Positions 1-11,859 of a stretch of 64,000 nt of DNA are shown here, one piece after another. Under the pieces are notes generated by a model. That model worked only from the letters and a program-made list of their open reading frames with translations. It searched no databases and had not been told where the DNA came from. Numbering within the stretch: position 1 is the stretch's first letter; the number at the start of each line of letters is the position of its first letter. The stretch is from Lytechinus pictus (Eukaryota > Echinodermata > Echinoidea > Temnopleuroida > Toxopneustidae): NCBI RefSeq assembly GCF_037042905.1, contig NC_087259.1, positions 17,091,501 to 17,155,500 on the forward strand, read 5' to 3'. The position numbers and the translations under genes are program-made.

Positions 1-784
1 ACCAGCATCCAATGATATATATTTCAATTTCGTACAGACCCTCTCGCCAATTTTTTGACACTCACTCTCAGAAAGGCCCTACTCAGAAAACAAATTAGTT
101 GAAATGAGTAGAGTCCTGGGTGGGAAGTTAGGACATTACAAGGTGGTTACCCAACAAAAGCATAGAAAACATGTAAAAAAGATTAGTTTTTTTTAACGAT
201 CGGACTGCACGCACGTAAAGATAATGAAACGGTGTTAACATACTATAGTAGGTGCCAAAATCAGGGGAAAGGGTATACTTTTGAAAGTGCACATGGTGCG
301 TAGAAGGGTATATCATTCACCCTCTCGTGAAAATTGGAATGCTTTTTTAGGGTACTCTGGGATTGAAGCAATAATTAAGATCACTGCTTACGAGCATAGT
401 ATCCACCCTACATATATACATTTTATTGTTTTTTTTTTTTATTATTGATGATCGACTTCCTATATACTTTATGGTAATTATACAATCCACTCTTTAATCT
501 AGATGTATTGTTATTCTTTCAACATTGGTTACATATATTTTTGTTAAAATGTTTCATTATGTTAAAGGTATATACATTTAGTCTACTCCTAACCTTTCCC
601 CATTCCTGCTTTTGACATAACTTCTCCCCCTGTATACTTTTCTTTTTGTATCCCCTTTCCAATATTATACATTAGTATTTTGTTGTATAAAAGCCTATGC
701 ATATGATATTCTGTCCCTTTCCCTGATTTAAACCTGTGTGTAAGGTTGCATTTTTTCGAGTTCCTTGTACCGTTTGAAATAAAA
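1..784. other. AT-rich stretch, no gene recognised
   Basis: No convincing reading frame, splice-linked exon or RNA gene is visible. The last ~120 bases run into AAATAAAAATCGGT followed by a GATAA microsatellite, which could be the tail of an old non-LTR insertion, but nothing codes upstream of it. Confidence 0.4.
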
Positions 785-790
785 ATCGGT

Positions 791-814
791 AGATAAGATA
801 AGATAAGATAAGAT
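791..814. repeat. (AGATA)n microsatellite
   Basis: Four to five tandem AGATA units. Read on the reverse strand, TAAATAAAATAAATCTTATCTT resembles the short-repeat 3' tails of CR1-like retroelements, so this may be the end of a reverse-strand insertion lying to its right. That link is inference. Confidence 0.7.
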
Positions 815-984
815 TTATTTTATTTATACACGGTTAAAAAGCCCAAACAGTTCACAGACTGATTTCCATTGGGGCCGTGTGGAACATACAATTGACAAAG
901 TAAACATTTTAAAATCAGTGTATAACGAACAATATATATGGAACAGAATTAAGCATCAATGAAATATCACAAGGCAATCATTGA

Positions 985-1530
985 ATCGTGAAGAGGAGGG
1001 GAGGAGAAGAAAAAAGGAAGAAGAAGAAGGGAAAAGTGAGAGGGAGACGAAAAAGAGAAAAGACAACAGAGGAGATAACAGAAGAAGAAAAGAAGAAGAA
1101 TGATAGTAAGAAAAAGAAGAAATCATATACCGTTTTCAAAAACATCAATAACTTACAACATGAAATATCTATCGGTAAATTGGAACAAAGCGGTGCATAC
1201 ATGGTAATAGTAAATGTGTACGTGGTAAAGTAAAACGTCAAAGTAAATACATGTTTCTATAATGGACAAACGAGTACAAGAAAATGAATACAAGTCATGA
1301 TTTATCAATGATAAAAGCTAAACATATAAAAATGACTGGAAAATTTATGATAACTAAACATGCACTGAAAATAATTATAAAACCTAGTTAATACTGATGC
1401 CATATAAAAGCAAAACATATGAAATAATTTGAAAATAATACAAGTACTGGGGACAGAAAATAGAAATTGTCTGTTGATGTTTGATAAAAACAATTAAACA
1501 GAAAAAATAGTCATTGAGATCCATATCACA
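985..1530. repeat. Purine-rich low-complexity block and AT-rich spacer
   Basis: About 985-1135 is almost pure A and G on the forward strand, giving open frames of Lys, Arg and Glu forward and Phe, Ser reverse. These frames are compositional and I do not call them genes. From 1136 to 1530 I see only AT-rich sequence. Confidence 0.6.
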
Positions 1531-1531
1531 C

Positions 1532-2116
1532 AGGAGAATGAAACCCTTGAAACCAGCTGAATCCATATCAAAGAGAAAAATCAAAGAAACATATTGTTGA
1601 AAGTTTGAGGAAGATTGAATGAATAATAAGAAAGTTATGAGCATTTCAATATTAAGATCACTAATGCCATGTAGATCCTCCCATTGGCAATGCGACCAAG
1701 ATCTGTGATGTCACACACGTACAACTCCCTCATTACTTTAGTACTTATTTCACTTATATTCTCACTTTTATAGAGTCTATCACAAGGTGAGGTGTTCTCT
1801 TTATGAGAGGACAAGTACAGAGGTTTCACAACATTATATCATTGATGAATCGTTTGTCATATTTAGAATGAGCAAAAAGAGATGTTTTGGGGTATATTTT
1901 CAGTGTCCAAAAGGGGAGAGTTGTTCATCTGTGACATCATAGATCTTGGTCGCATTGCCAATGGGAGGATCTCCATAGCATTAGTGATCTCGACATTCAA
2001 ATGCTCATAACTCTTCTATTGCTAGTCCTATTTTACTCAAACTTTTGTTGATCTTATTCTTTGATTTTTTTTTGCTTTCACAAAAGCTAACTTGCTCCAA
2101 GAGTTTCATTCTCCTT
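1532..2116. mobile_element. Palindromic MITE with long terminal inverted repeats
   Basis: The two halves are reverse complements over most of their length. AGGAGAATGAAAC near 1532 pairs with GTTTCATTCTCCT ending near 2115. GGCAATGCGACCAAGAT near 1687 pairs with ATCTTGGTCGCATTGCC near 1943, and the intervening blocks (ATGAGCATTT, AGATCACTAATG) also pair. It has no coding capacity, as expected of a non-autonomous DNA transposon. Its right end lies exactly where the neighbouring reverse transcriptase frame loses homology, so it probably inserted into that element. Confidence 0.8.
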
Positions 2117-3268
2117 TAAGACCTGTTTTGAAATTGTGTTTCGTTTGTGCCGCTTGAATATTCGTGGGCAATGAGTTCCACATACTGGCGCCTCTGTACA
2201 TAAACATGCGCTTTGCAGATTCAGACTTTATTTGCATTATTTCCAAATTGAGATTCCCACTTCTTGTGTTATGTGATCTTTCTTTAAGGGAAAATCTATT
2301 GATTAGATATGAAGGGGCTAAGTTATTGAGTATGTTAAACTTAATTAGTGCAACACTTTCATTCCTTTTCTTTTCAAGTGTATCCCAATTTAGTTCATTT
2401 AGATTATCGTTTCCGGATGAATCCCAGGCGGTATTATTGATAACGCGAGCTGCCCGATTTTGAATCTTTTGGAGGCTATCTTTTAAACATTTGCCGCAAT
2501 TTCCCCATACTATATCACAATATGACAAATGAGATGAAATCAGGGCGTTATAGACTAGAATCATTGTATCCTTGTCAACCATACTTCGTACCGATTTTAG
2601 CGTAAACAAACCGCTACTACATTTCTTCTGCACATTTTGAATGTGTTTTCCCCATGACAGATTTTCATCTAAAATTACTCCTAAATGTTTACACTGGGTA
2701 ACTCTTGTTAGGGGGGTTCCATCAATGTGAATATTTAGCGATTCGTCTTTGAATAGTTTCAGTCGATTTCTAGTTCCTAGGACAATATATTCAGTTTTTT
2801 TAATATTCAAACTAAGCTTATTGTGATCAAGCCATCGTTTCACATTTTGCAAATCTTCATTGATTTTGTTTTCTAGATCAGAGTAGTTGTTACTTGCATA
2901 ATATAAAATAGTGTCATCTGCATAATACTTATTTTGCAATTTCTAAGAACTAAACGCAGATCAGTAATATGTAAAATGAAAAGAAGCGGCCCTAAAATGG
3001 ACCCTTGAGGGATTCCAGATTTAATGGGTAATAAATCAGATGATATACCATGCACAGTCGTTTTCTGGCATCTTCCATATAAGTAACTTGTAAACCATTC
3101 AATTGAGTGATCCCCAATTCCATATTGCTTTAATTTTTGGATAAGCAATTCGAAATCAACCGTGTCGAATGCTTTTTTTAAGTCTAGCATGACAGAGCAT
3201 ACTATTTTGCCTTCATCAAAGCTTTTTAGCCATTCATCTGTTGTATTGAGTAATGCTGTTGCTGTAGA
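2106..3268 (-). pseudogene. Non-LTR retrotransposon reverse transcriptase, fragment
   Basis: The reverse strand encodes the second half of a CR1/Jockey-type reverse transcriptase in two frames. The upstream piece (3190-2873, open to about 3265) has HSTATALL, LDLKKAFDTVD and SGIPQGSILGPLLF. The downstream piece (2939-2106) has the YADDTILYYAS active-site box followed by the thumb and the usual C-terminal segment ending near NSLPTNIQ. A frameshift near 2900-2940 separates them. The 5' side stops at about 3270, where the giant inverted repeat begins, and no endonuclease domain is present. The last residues before the stop come from the MITE at 1532-2116, so the 3' end is also cut. This is a dead copy. 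Confidence 0.88.
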
Positions 3269-5234
3269 ATGTAATGTAGTCCAGTAGATATGTGAAAAAG
3301 ATGCTCGAATCTGGCAGAAAGTGTGAAATTTGGCATACAGGGGTATTTTTGGGCGCTGATTTCAAAAATTGCCGGCCCCAAGCGATTTGACCATCGGGTC
3401 GGCCGCCATTTTGAAATCTAAGATGGCCGCCATGATAAATCATTAAATGTAAATTTCTTGAGTTTTACATGACATGTGACACTGAAATTTGGCATATAGG
3501 GGTATTTTGAGGCACTGATTTCAAATATTGCCGGCCCCCAGCAATTTGACCATTTGGTCGGCGGCAAAATGGCCGCCATCTTGAAATCCAAGATGGCCGC
3601 CATGATATATTATTGCAATCATTTTCTCGAGTTTTATATGAACTGCGGTATTGAAATTTGGCATATAGGCTTAATTTGGGGTGCTGATTTCAAATATTGC
3701 CGGCCCCAAGCGATTTGACCATCGGGTCGGCCGCCATTTTGAAATCCAAGATGGCCGCCCTGAGAAATTATTAATGTCACTTTCTTGAGTTTTACATGAC
3801 GTGTGACACTGAAATTCGGTATGTTGAGGTATTTATAGGCACTGATTTCAAATATTGCCGCCCCCCAGCAATTAGACCATTTGGTCGGTGGCTAAATGGC
3901 CGCCATTTTGAAATCCAAGATGGCCGCCATGAAAAATCACTAAATGTCATTTTCTTGAGTTTTACATGATATGTGACACTGAAATTTGGCATATAGGCTT
4001 AATTCGGGGTGCTGATTTTAAATATTGCCGGCCCCAAGTGATTTGACCATCGGGTCGGCCGCCATTTTGAAATCCAAGATGGCCGCCATGAGAAATTCAT
4101 TAATGTCATTTTCTTGAGTTTTACATGACGTGTGACACTGAAATTTGGCATACAGGGGTATTTTTAGGCACTGATTTCAAATATTGCCGGCCCCCAGCAA
4201 TTTGACCATTTGGTCGGCGTCTAAATGGCCGCCATTTTGAAATCCAAGATGGCCACCATGAAAATCATTAAATGTCATTTTCTTGAGTTTTACATGATAT
4301 GTGACACTGAAATTTGGCATATAGGGGTATTTTGAGGTACTGATTTCAAATATTGCCGGCCCCCCAGCAATTTGACCTCCAGGTCAGCGGCAAAACGGCC
4401 GCCATCTTAAAATCCAAGATGGCCACCATGAAATATCGTTGCAATAATTTTCTCGAGTTTTGTATGAGCTATGGTATTGAAATTTAGCATATACAGTGTA
4501 GGTGTAGTTTAGGGCACTTATTTCAAATAGTCTTACCACCAGGTCTGCCGCCATCTTGAAATCTAAGATGGCCGCCATGAAAATCACTAAAAATCATTTT
4601 CTTGAATTTTACATGTGCTCTGAACTTTGGCAAATAGAGTACCTATTTTTGGGTGCTGATTTCAAATATTGCCAGCCACAAGTGCTCTGACCATCAGTTC
4701 AGCGGCAAGATGGCTGCCATGAAAAACCATATCAAAATAATTTTCTTGGATTTTACATTATATATGACACCAAACTTTGGCATACAGAAGTACGTGGCAC
4801 TGATTTTTGCCGGCCACCAGCAATGTAACCACCCAGTTTCGGCAAAATGACCGCCATGAATTAAAAGCAATGATAATTGTCTTGAGTTTTACATGAACTC
4901 TGGCCCTGAAAGTTGTCATATAGGCATATATTTAGGCACTGATTATTGTCAGACCCCTGTTTGGTTGCCATTTTGAAATACAAGATGGCCGCCATGAAAG
5001 ATTATTTGCTCAAGTCTTACGTATTGCCTTTAACACTTTGAATTTGGAGAAAAACTTGATCTTTGCATCCTTGATCAATGAAAAAAAACATATTAAATAT
5101 ATGCTATTTTGAATTCAAATATGGTTACCAAGTTTGAATGATGTACAACATTATAATGGTGAGTAAAACCCGTTGTATTGGCACTGAAAACAAATCCAAC
5201 ACAACCACATCTTTGTCCGTTGCAACTTTGGCAC

Positions 5235-5373
5235 CCTTAATTCAGGGACCTGGGAACGATTTTTTCAGTGGGGGTGCTGAAATGTCTCCTCAGAGGTGGG
5301 GGGGGGGGCAGACACAATTGAGTTTAACATAATTACACACACACACACATACCACACACACACACACACACAT

Positions 5374-5412
<39 letters not shown>

Positions 5413-7526
5413 TATACATATATATGACAGTCACTTCTTGGCTTTCTTCTTATAAAAGAACATGAATATATAATTAGATAATTCGAGCGCGAAGCGCGAG
5501 CTATTTTTTGTGGAAATTTCATGTATTTTGTCCTGAAAATTGAACATTTTGAGCAATGTTTGTGGTCCAAGATGCGTATGTAACAAATAATAATTGTGAG
5601 CGCGAGCAGATATTTTTTTATATACGCTCTGGCCTGATCGAAAGGGACGTGTTATAAGGACTGTTTTGCAGTTACCCATGAAGACGATACATATATCAAC
5701 AATCAAATAATGCAAGCGCGAAGCGCGAGCTGAAAAATTTGACATTCCGACCTAAATACTGGACATTCTAAGCACGTTTTTTAATTATGAGCAGGATAGG
5801 TATATTTACAATTGATGCGAGCGCGAAGCGCGAGCGGAAACAAAATTGAGATTTCAGACCAAAAAAACGAGAGATTCTAAGTACTTTTCTAATCATGATG
5901 AGTATAGGTATAAAACTATACAATTGATGCAAGCGCGAAGCGCGAGCAGAAATAAAAATGAGATTTCAAACCTAAAAAAGAGACATCTTATGCACTTTTC
6001 TAATCATGAACAGGATAGGTATATAACTATACAATTGATGCGAGCACAAAGCGCGAGCGGAAACAAAATTGAGATTTCAGACCTGAAAACGGGACATTCT
6101 ATACATGTTTTGTAAATCAAGAAAATGATGGGTAATTGGATATATTCTTAAATTAATAATGTGAGCGCAAAGCGCGAGCAGAAATTTTTTGATATTCTGA
6201 TCTGAAACTCTATACTGAATGTAAAATGGTTTGAACAGATAAAGAAAACTCAGACGAACATAAGAATAAAGATTTGATCAAAATAAGACAAGGAATCACA
6301 GTTATTGCATTTTAAAGATTAGCATTATTCCCCAATTGTTCTTTTGTATTTTACTATATAAAATTAGGTTTATTCAATATTTTCCTTTCAAGAGCCAAAA
6401 CAGTTGAATTGACAACTGATTTAGTCAATTAGATATTCTTTGCTGCAACTTATTTCATTATAAGGGAGACATATCATTCATTCTGGTATGAAAAAATGAA
6501 ACAATTTTGATTCCACAAGGAACAGCTAGGTAAGTGGGGATGTGACAGCATCAGCCCACCTATTAAATATTCATGACGACATGCATATCACCATTTTCAT
6601 AAAATATTGCTAAACTTTAGAATTAAATAACTTAACTAATCGTTATCAGATTTTGATAAAATTTATTTATTTTGATAAAATGTATTTGATATACATATTT
6701 TCAGCCCGGAGTACCCCCCCCCCCCCCAAAATCAAGCTGCGTATCTGAATTAAACATGCGTGCGCGTGTTTAGAGTTAGACCTAGTATCTGGGCATTCTA
6801 AATACATTTTTTATGATAAAAATCAATAATGCGAGCGCGAAGCGCGAGCAGAAAACATTTGATATTCCGATCTGAAAGAGGGTGAATTTAAACACTATTT
6901 CAAGTAATGTGTCGGAAAATTCTGAAGTGGGGGGGGGGGGTCTACAAAACGTCGTTCATTTTCATTACATTTCTGTCATTTATCATACCTACCACTAGAT
7001 TTCCAGGAGGTGCGCTGCCTATATATATGGAAAATAACACACGCAGCACCCCCAAATTTTGGGGGTGCTTCACCCCGAACACCCCCGCTTCCCAGCCCGT
7101 AGGGCCATGGGGCAGGGCGAAGAAGACTGAAATTTGATTTCTATTACTTGTAATTTTTGTATACAATACACGGGCGGTCGGGCGCGCGCTCACTTGATTC
7201 GACATAAAACCTGGAAGTTTCAAGTCCAACCACCCCAGTGTGTATCACGTATTGCGCGCGACTACGTCTGTATCGGAGTGCTGCACCGCTGGAGCTTGAT
7301 TGAGTCGCGTTATTGTTATTGGAATATGTGAAAGACTATATAAATGATTTGCGATTGTCTGATGTGATAATTATGTACTTATAACATATTTTAAAAAAAT
7401 ACAGGGGGAACCTGATTTCGTGGGGGTGCTGCCTATGGAAAATAATACACGCAGCACCCCCAGGATAATTTCTGGGGGTGCTTCAGCACCCCCAGCACCC
7501 CCGCTTCTCAGGTCCCTGCCTTAATT
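5235..7526. mobile_element. hAT-like non-autonomous element, copy 1, with 8-bp target duplication
   Basis: The element proper is 5243-7518. It begins CAGGGACCTGGGAACG and ends CTTCTCAGGTCCCTG, imperfect terminal inverted repeats, and is flanked by a perfect 8-bp duplication CCTTAATT (5235-5242 and 7519-7526). An 8-bp duplication is the hAT superfamily signature. Near both ends are GGGGGTGCT/AGCACCCCC blocks that can pair. The interior carries a CA/TA microsatellite (about 5336-5420) and scattered copies of GCGAGCGCGAAGCGCGAGC. There is no transposase. The 8-bp duplication dates it as younger than the inverted-repeat element it interrupts. Confidence 0.9.
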
Positions 7527-8162
7527 GCTGATATAGATGTTACGTAAGTATGAAGCACCATGAATACAAAAACCAGCTAGCTTCTTCTGCAGTTCCACAT
7601 TTGAAGTGGCTTTGGTTAAATAATAACCATCCGGAACAATCATTTTCTGTTGAGAGGCTGTAAATTATTTCTTTGAGTTTTATATGATCTGCAGTATTGC
7701 ACTTTGACATATATCGACGGAGTGCGGGGTGCTTATTTCAAATATTGCTGGCCCTCAGCGATCTGATCCCCTGAGTCAGAAGCAAAATGTCAGCCATCTT
7801 GAAATCCAAGATGGCTGCCATTAAAAAAGATCATAAAAAAAAATCACTTTATCTAGTATCACGTAATGTATTATTTCAACATTTGGCATCTAGGGATATT
7901 GAAATTGCCCCCAGTAATCTGTCCAATAGATATGCTGCAAAATGGCCACCATCTTGAAATCTAGAGAGGATCGACTGTCATGAAAATTCATTGAAATCAT
8001 TTTCTTGGTTTTAAATAATTTGAGGCACTGCATTTTAGACATACAGGCAGGTTTTTGGCCTGCTTGTTTCAGAATATTGCTCCACTAATTGTGATATTTT
8101 ATTACAAATCGACATGAAGATAAAACTGCTCCAGACTTGAAGTACTGATGGTTATATAGTGG

Positions 8163-8940
8163 TATGATGATGATGATGATGAATTAATATTAATGATGAA
8201 TGATAATAATACATATTTTATTGTTCAAAATAGAATTCAGTAACAGAAATGCTCCGAAAATTTATTTTGCCCATACCCTGTAGATCGTGAGCCCGGCAGC
8301 AACTTAGCAGCGCCACGTCGGACGTTGCTCTATCCCTTAAAAAGGGAAGTTCACCTCGGAGAAAAGTTTGTTGTAAAAACACAAGAAAATATGATACAAA
8401 AAAGATATTGGTAAATCCATCTAAGATATCAGAATTTTAAGTTTTTGATTTGTGACGTCATATACTGTACGAGCAGCTGCCCCATTATGTTGTGTGATAC
8501 AAAATGCATAAATGGTTCATCATGGGTAATTTTTTTCTTTCTGGAGCGGGTGTGAAATCATTTGTATGTTGATATACTGAGGGTTCAATAAAAAACATTT
8601 TAATTTTTTTTAGGAGGCTACATTTCATTGAGTTTCGTACTATAAGAAACATGGGGGAACTGCTTGCATCTGACGTCACAAATACACTAAATGAAATTCC
8701 AATAGCTTTTTAAATATTTGATGGAATTTCCTCAAACCTTCAATATTGTTTTCATTATTTATTATGTTATTGTTTCAATAAACTTTTTGTCAGGGTGAAC
8801 TTCCCCTTTAATTCGTTGACCGCCAAACAGGGTAGAAGCAACTCCCCTCTTTTAACATCTTTTGGTCTTATGCTGTCGGAGCTTGATCTCCCGATTGTGA
8901 GGCGAACATGCTCCCATTGTCAGATTGTCGAACACACAAT
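8163..8940 (-). mobile_element. tRNA-type SINE (reverse strand), interrupted by a MITE
   Basis: Read on the reverse strand, a tRNA-like head (GCATGTTCGCCTCACAATCG, then GGGAGATC) lies near 8915-8880. It is followed by CATAAGACCAAAAGATG, a body reaching 8812, then after the MITE AGGGATAGAGCAACG and GGGCTCACGATCTACAGGG. It ends in an AATAAAATATGT run and a CATCAT microsatellite at 8163-8181. Head, body, short-repeat tail and the clean split by a TTAA element support a SINE. The head is too decayed to be a tRNA gene, and A- and B-box matches are weak. Confidence 0.55.
8337..8811. mobile_element. Palindromic MITE with TTAA target duplication
   Basis: The terminal inverted repeats are AAAGGGAAGTTCACC (from 8341) and GGTGAACTTCCCCTT (to 8807), both flanked by TTAA. 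AAACTTTTTGTC on the right pairs with the matching left block. Removing it with one TTAA rejoins the SINE body, which supports a TTAA-targeting (piggyBac- or Kolobok-like) non-autonomous element. There is no coding sequence. Confidence 0.8.
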
Positions 8941-11278
8941 GGTTATCAATTGAATCGTTTCAAAGTAATTCCTGGAGATCTGTAAGATTCACTGTCAACC
9001 GCCTAGCATATAGATTATTGATAGCAATAATAAATGGATTACCATCAGTTATACCATACATGAATTTTGATTCGTGCTATCATATTGTACTTATTTTCCC
9101 CCACAATGATCAATATTTAGAACTAAGCTAGGTAATCATGTCCTTTGTGTCATGATGGGTCATATTGGAATTTAAAATGGCAGATAAAGTGTGTTATGTG
9201 TTATATGTTCATTATCTATCCATATTTGAAATTAACATACAATACAAGTTTTTGCTTCATAATACCAATTTACAGTGTCGCAGGTTATGTAGAATTCAGG
9301 AAAAAAATTTGAAAGATATTTCGTAGTAGCCATCTTAGATGTCAAAGTGGCGGTCATTTTCAGCTGACCCGGTGGATCAATCACTGGGGCAGCAATATTC
9401 TAAAACCAGCAGGCCAAAACCTGCCTGTATGTTTAAAATGCAGTGCCTCAACTTATTTAAAACTCAAGAAAATTATTTTAATGAATTTTCATGACAGTCG
9501 ATCCTCTCTAGATTTCAAGATGGTGGCCATTTTGCAGTATATATATTGGACAGATTACTGGGGGGGGGGGGGGAAATTTCAATACCCCAAGATTTCAAAA
9601 TAATACCTACGTTATAATTATGATACTTTATTTTTTTTTATGATTTTTTTTTATGGCAGCCATCTTGGATTTCAAGATGGCTGCCATTTTGCAGCTGAGG
9701 TATCACGGGCCTAAACTATTTCCCATAGACTCGTGTGTTAAAGAGACGCTCTAAAAAAATAAGGATGAAATTCGAGAATTGAATGTTTACTACCTGTCCA
9801 GTGGATAGGATATATGTCTGACATTCCATATCTGACCAGAAAAGGGTACCTCGACCAGCTCATTTTAAAAATAAATCGGCATTTATGAAGACTACACCTG
9901 ACAGGATCAAATTCATCACTTGAGACAGTAAAATGGCAATACTTCTCCCGCCAGTATAAAAATAGTTCCAAAGTGGCGATATTTCTTCCCAATTTGAAAA
10001 AAGGAAGTTCAGTAAAGTTACCCTCCCTAGAATCAGTGTTTGATTATCAATCATATTCATTCATTTTTGTCAATCAGCAATATCAAAATTAAAAATTGAG
10101 AATTAAATGGGTTAATTGGCTCGAATGAATATCTTTGGCCCGTATAACCCTGACTAAGGAGATCAGATCGCTGAGGGCCAGCAATATTTGAAATAAGCTC
10201 CCCACACTACTTCTATATGTCAAAGTGCAATACCGCAGATCATATAAAACTCAACGAAATAATTGCAATATTTCTAAGGCAGCCAGCTTCGAATTCAAGA
10301 TGTGAGCCATTTTTCCGCCGACCAATTGTCAGATTGCTTGGAGCCAGCAATGTTTTAAATGAACTCACCTAGATACCGATATACTACAAATTTCAGGGGT
10401 ACATATGTAAAATTCAAGAAAATGAGTTCAATGATTTTTCATGGCGGCCATCTTGGATTTCAAATGGCGGCTGACCCGATGTTCAAATCGCTTGAGGCCG
10501 GCAATATATGAAATCAGCACCCCGAATTAAGCCTATATGCCAAATTTCAGTGTCACATATCATGTAAAACTCAAGAAAATGACATTTAATGATTTTTCAT
10601 GGCGGCCATCTTGGATTTCAAAATGGCGGCCATTTAGCCACTGACCAAGTGGTCAAATTGCTGGGGGCCGGCAATATTTGAAATCAGTGCCTAAATATAC
10701 CCCAACATACCAAATTTCAGTGTCACACGTCATGTAAAACTCATGAAAATGACATTAATGATTTCAAAATGGCGGCCATCTTGGATTTCAAAATGGCGGC
10801 CGACCCGATGGTCAAATCACTTGGGGCCGGCAATATTTGAAATCAGCACCCCAAATTAAGCCTATATGCCAAATTTCAATACCGCAGTTCATATAAAACT
10901 CGAGAAAATGATTGCAATAATATATCATGGCGGCCATCTTGGATTTCAAGATGGCGGCCATTTTGCCGCCGACCAAATGGTCAAATTGCTGATGGGCGGC
11001 AATATTTGAAATCAGTGCCTCAAAATACCCCTATATGCCAAATTTCAGTGTCACATGTCATGTAAAACTCAAGAAATTGACATTTAATGATATTTCATGG
11101 CGGCCATCTTGGATTTCAAAATGGCGGCCGACCCGATGGTCAAATCGCTTGGGGCTGGCAATTTTTGAAATCAGCGCCCAAAAATACCCCTGTATGCCAA
11201 ATTTCACACTTTCTGCCAGATCCGAGCATCTTGGCCATTTTTTGTCACATAACCGCTCCACTAATGGCCGAAAGCCAG

Positions 11279-11859
11279 TGTCATAGAATGACATAGTTTT
11301 GATATTCAGATATTGTTGCCTTTTGAAATGTTTGGTTTTATTTGCATGTACTTGAGTTTAGACTAATTACCCTTCAAGGTCAAAGCAAGGTCACAGCTAA
11401 AACAAGACCGTTCGAAGGTACATCGACCTTGGTCGATCCCGAGCTTTCTTCGTTTTTTAATACAAAACTGAAGGTACGTTAAATTCTGTTCGATTAATAT
11501 TACAGTGTAGTTTATGCTTAATTCCTACATGTATTTCTGTAATGTATTTAAGGTGATTAGGGTCAAATTTAGACCTGTCTTTAAAAATGGATAATGGAAA
11601 ATTACATAACTAACGTTAATACAAACGTGTTCAACATGACAGCGTACCGAGTGAAAGTGCAAGTTTAATTCATGAAAATTTGTTGTTAATGTAATTCAAG
11701 GCAAATGAGAGAAACAAACATGTTTTATGATAGTTTGTCAATTATTTGAAAACACGTATTTTGTTTAATTTGGTTCAATAACTCATACATTTGAGGTGAG
11801 ATATGAGACCTATTTTTCTTACGCTAATCACTTTGAAACCCAATTGTACGGATATTTTT
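11279..11859 (+). repeat. 5' LTR of the BEL/Pao element
   Basis: The block begins TGTCATAGAATGACATAG and matches 30322-31441 base for base apart from a few substitutions, a 6-base difference at ACCTTG(CCCTTG)G and the 512-bp insert. Retroviral-type LTRs begin TG, as here. The shared block ends at GGATATTTTT, not CA. The true LTR may therefore be longer, with its 3' copy truncated by the CAACGTTG element. No convincing primer-binding site was identified downstream. Confidence 0.75.

Larger units (their letters stand above)
3295..11230. mobile_element. Giant foldback (inverted-repeat) element of ~165-bp units
   Basis: The left arm starts ATGCTCGAATCTGGCAGAA at 3301. The right arm ends with its reverse complement (TTCTGCCAGATCCGAGCAT) at 11211-11229. 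Each arm is a tandem array of ~165-bp units with recognisable blocks: GAAATTTGGCATATAGG, GATTTCAAATATTGCCGG, TTTGACCA, and a small internal hairpin around CCAAGATGGCCGCCAT. Pairing continues inward (GAGAGGATCGACTGTCATG near 7968 against its complement near 9492) to a centre between 8100 and 9150. The left arm contains a 2.28-kb hAT-like insertion and the centre a SINE. No transposase is encoded. The form fits a Foldback-type non-autonomous DNA transposon, but I cannot assign a superfamily because no clear target duplication is visible. Confidence 0.82.

Noticed and set aside
988-1233. 81-residue Lys/Arg/Glu-rich frame
   Set aside because: Purine-rich low-complexity DNA gives such frames by composition; no start context, homologous motif or neighbour.
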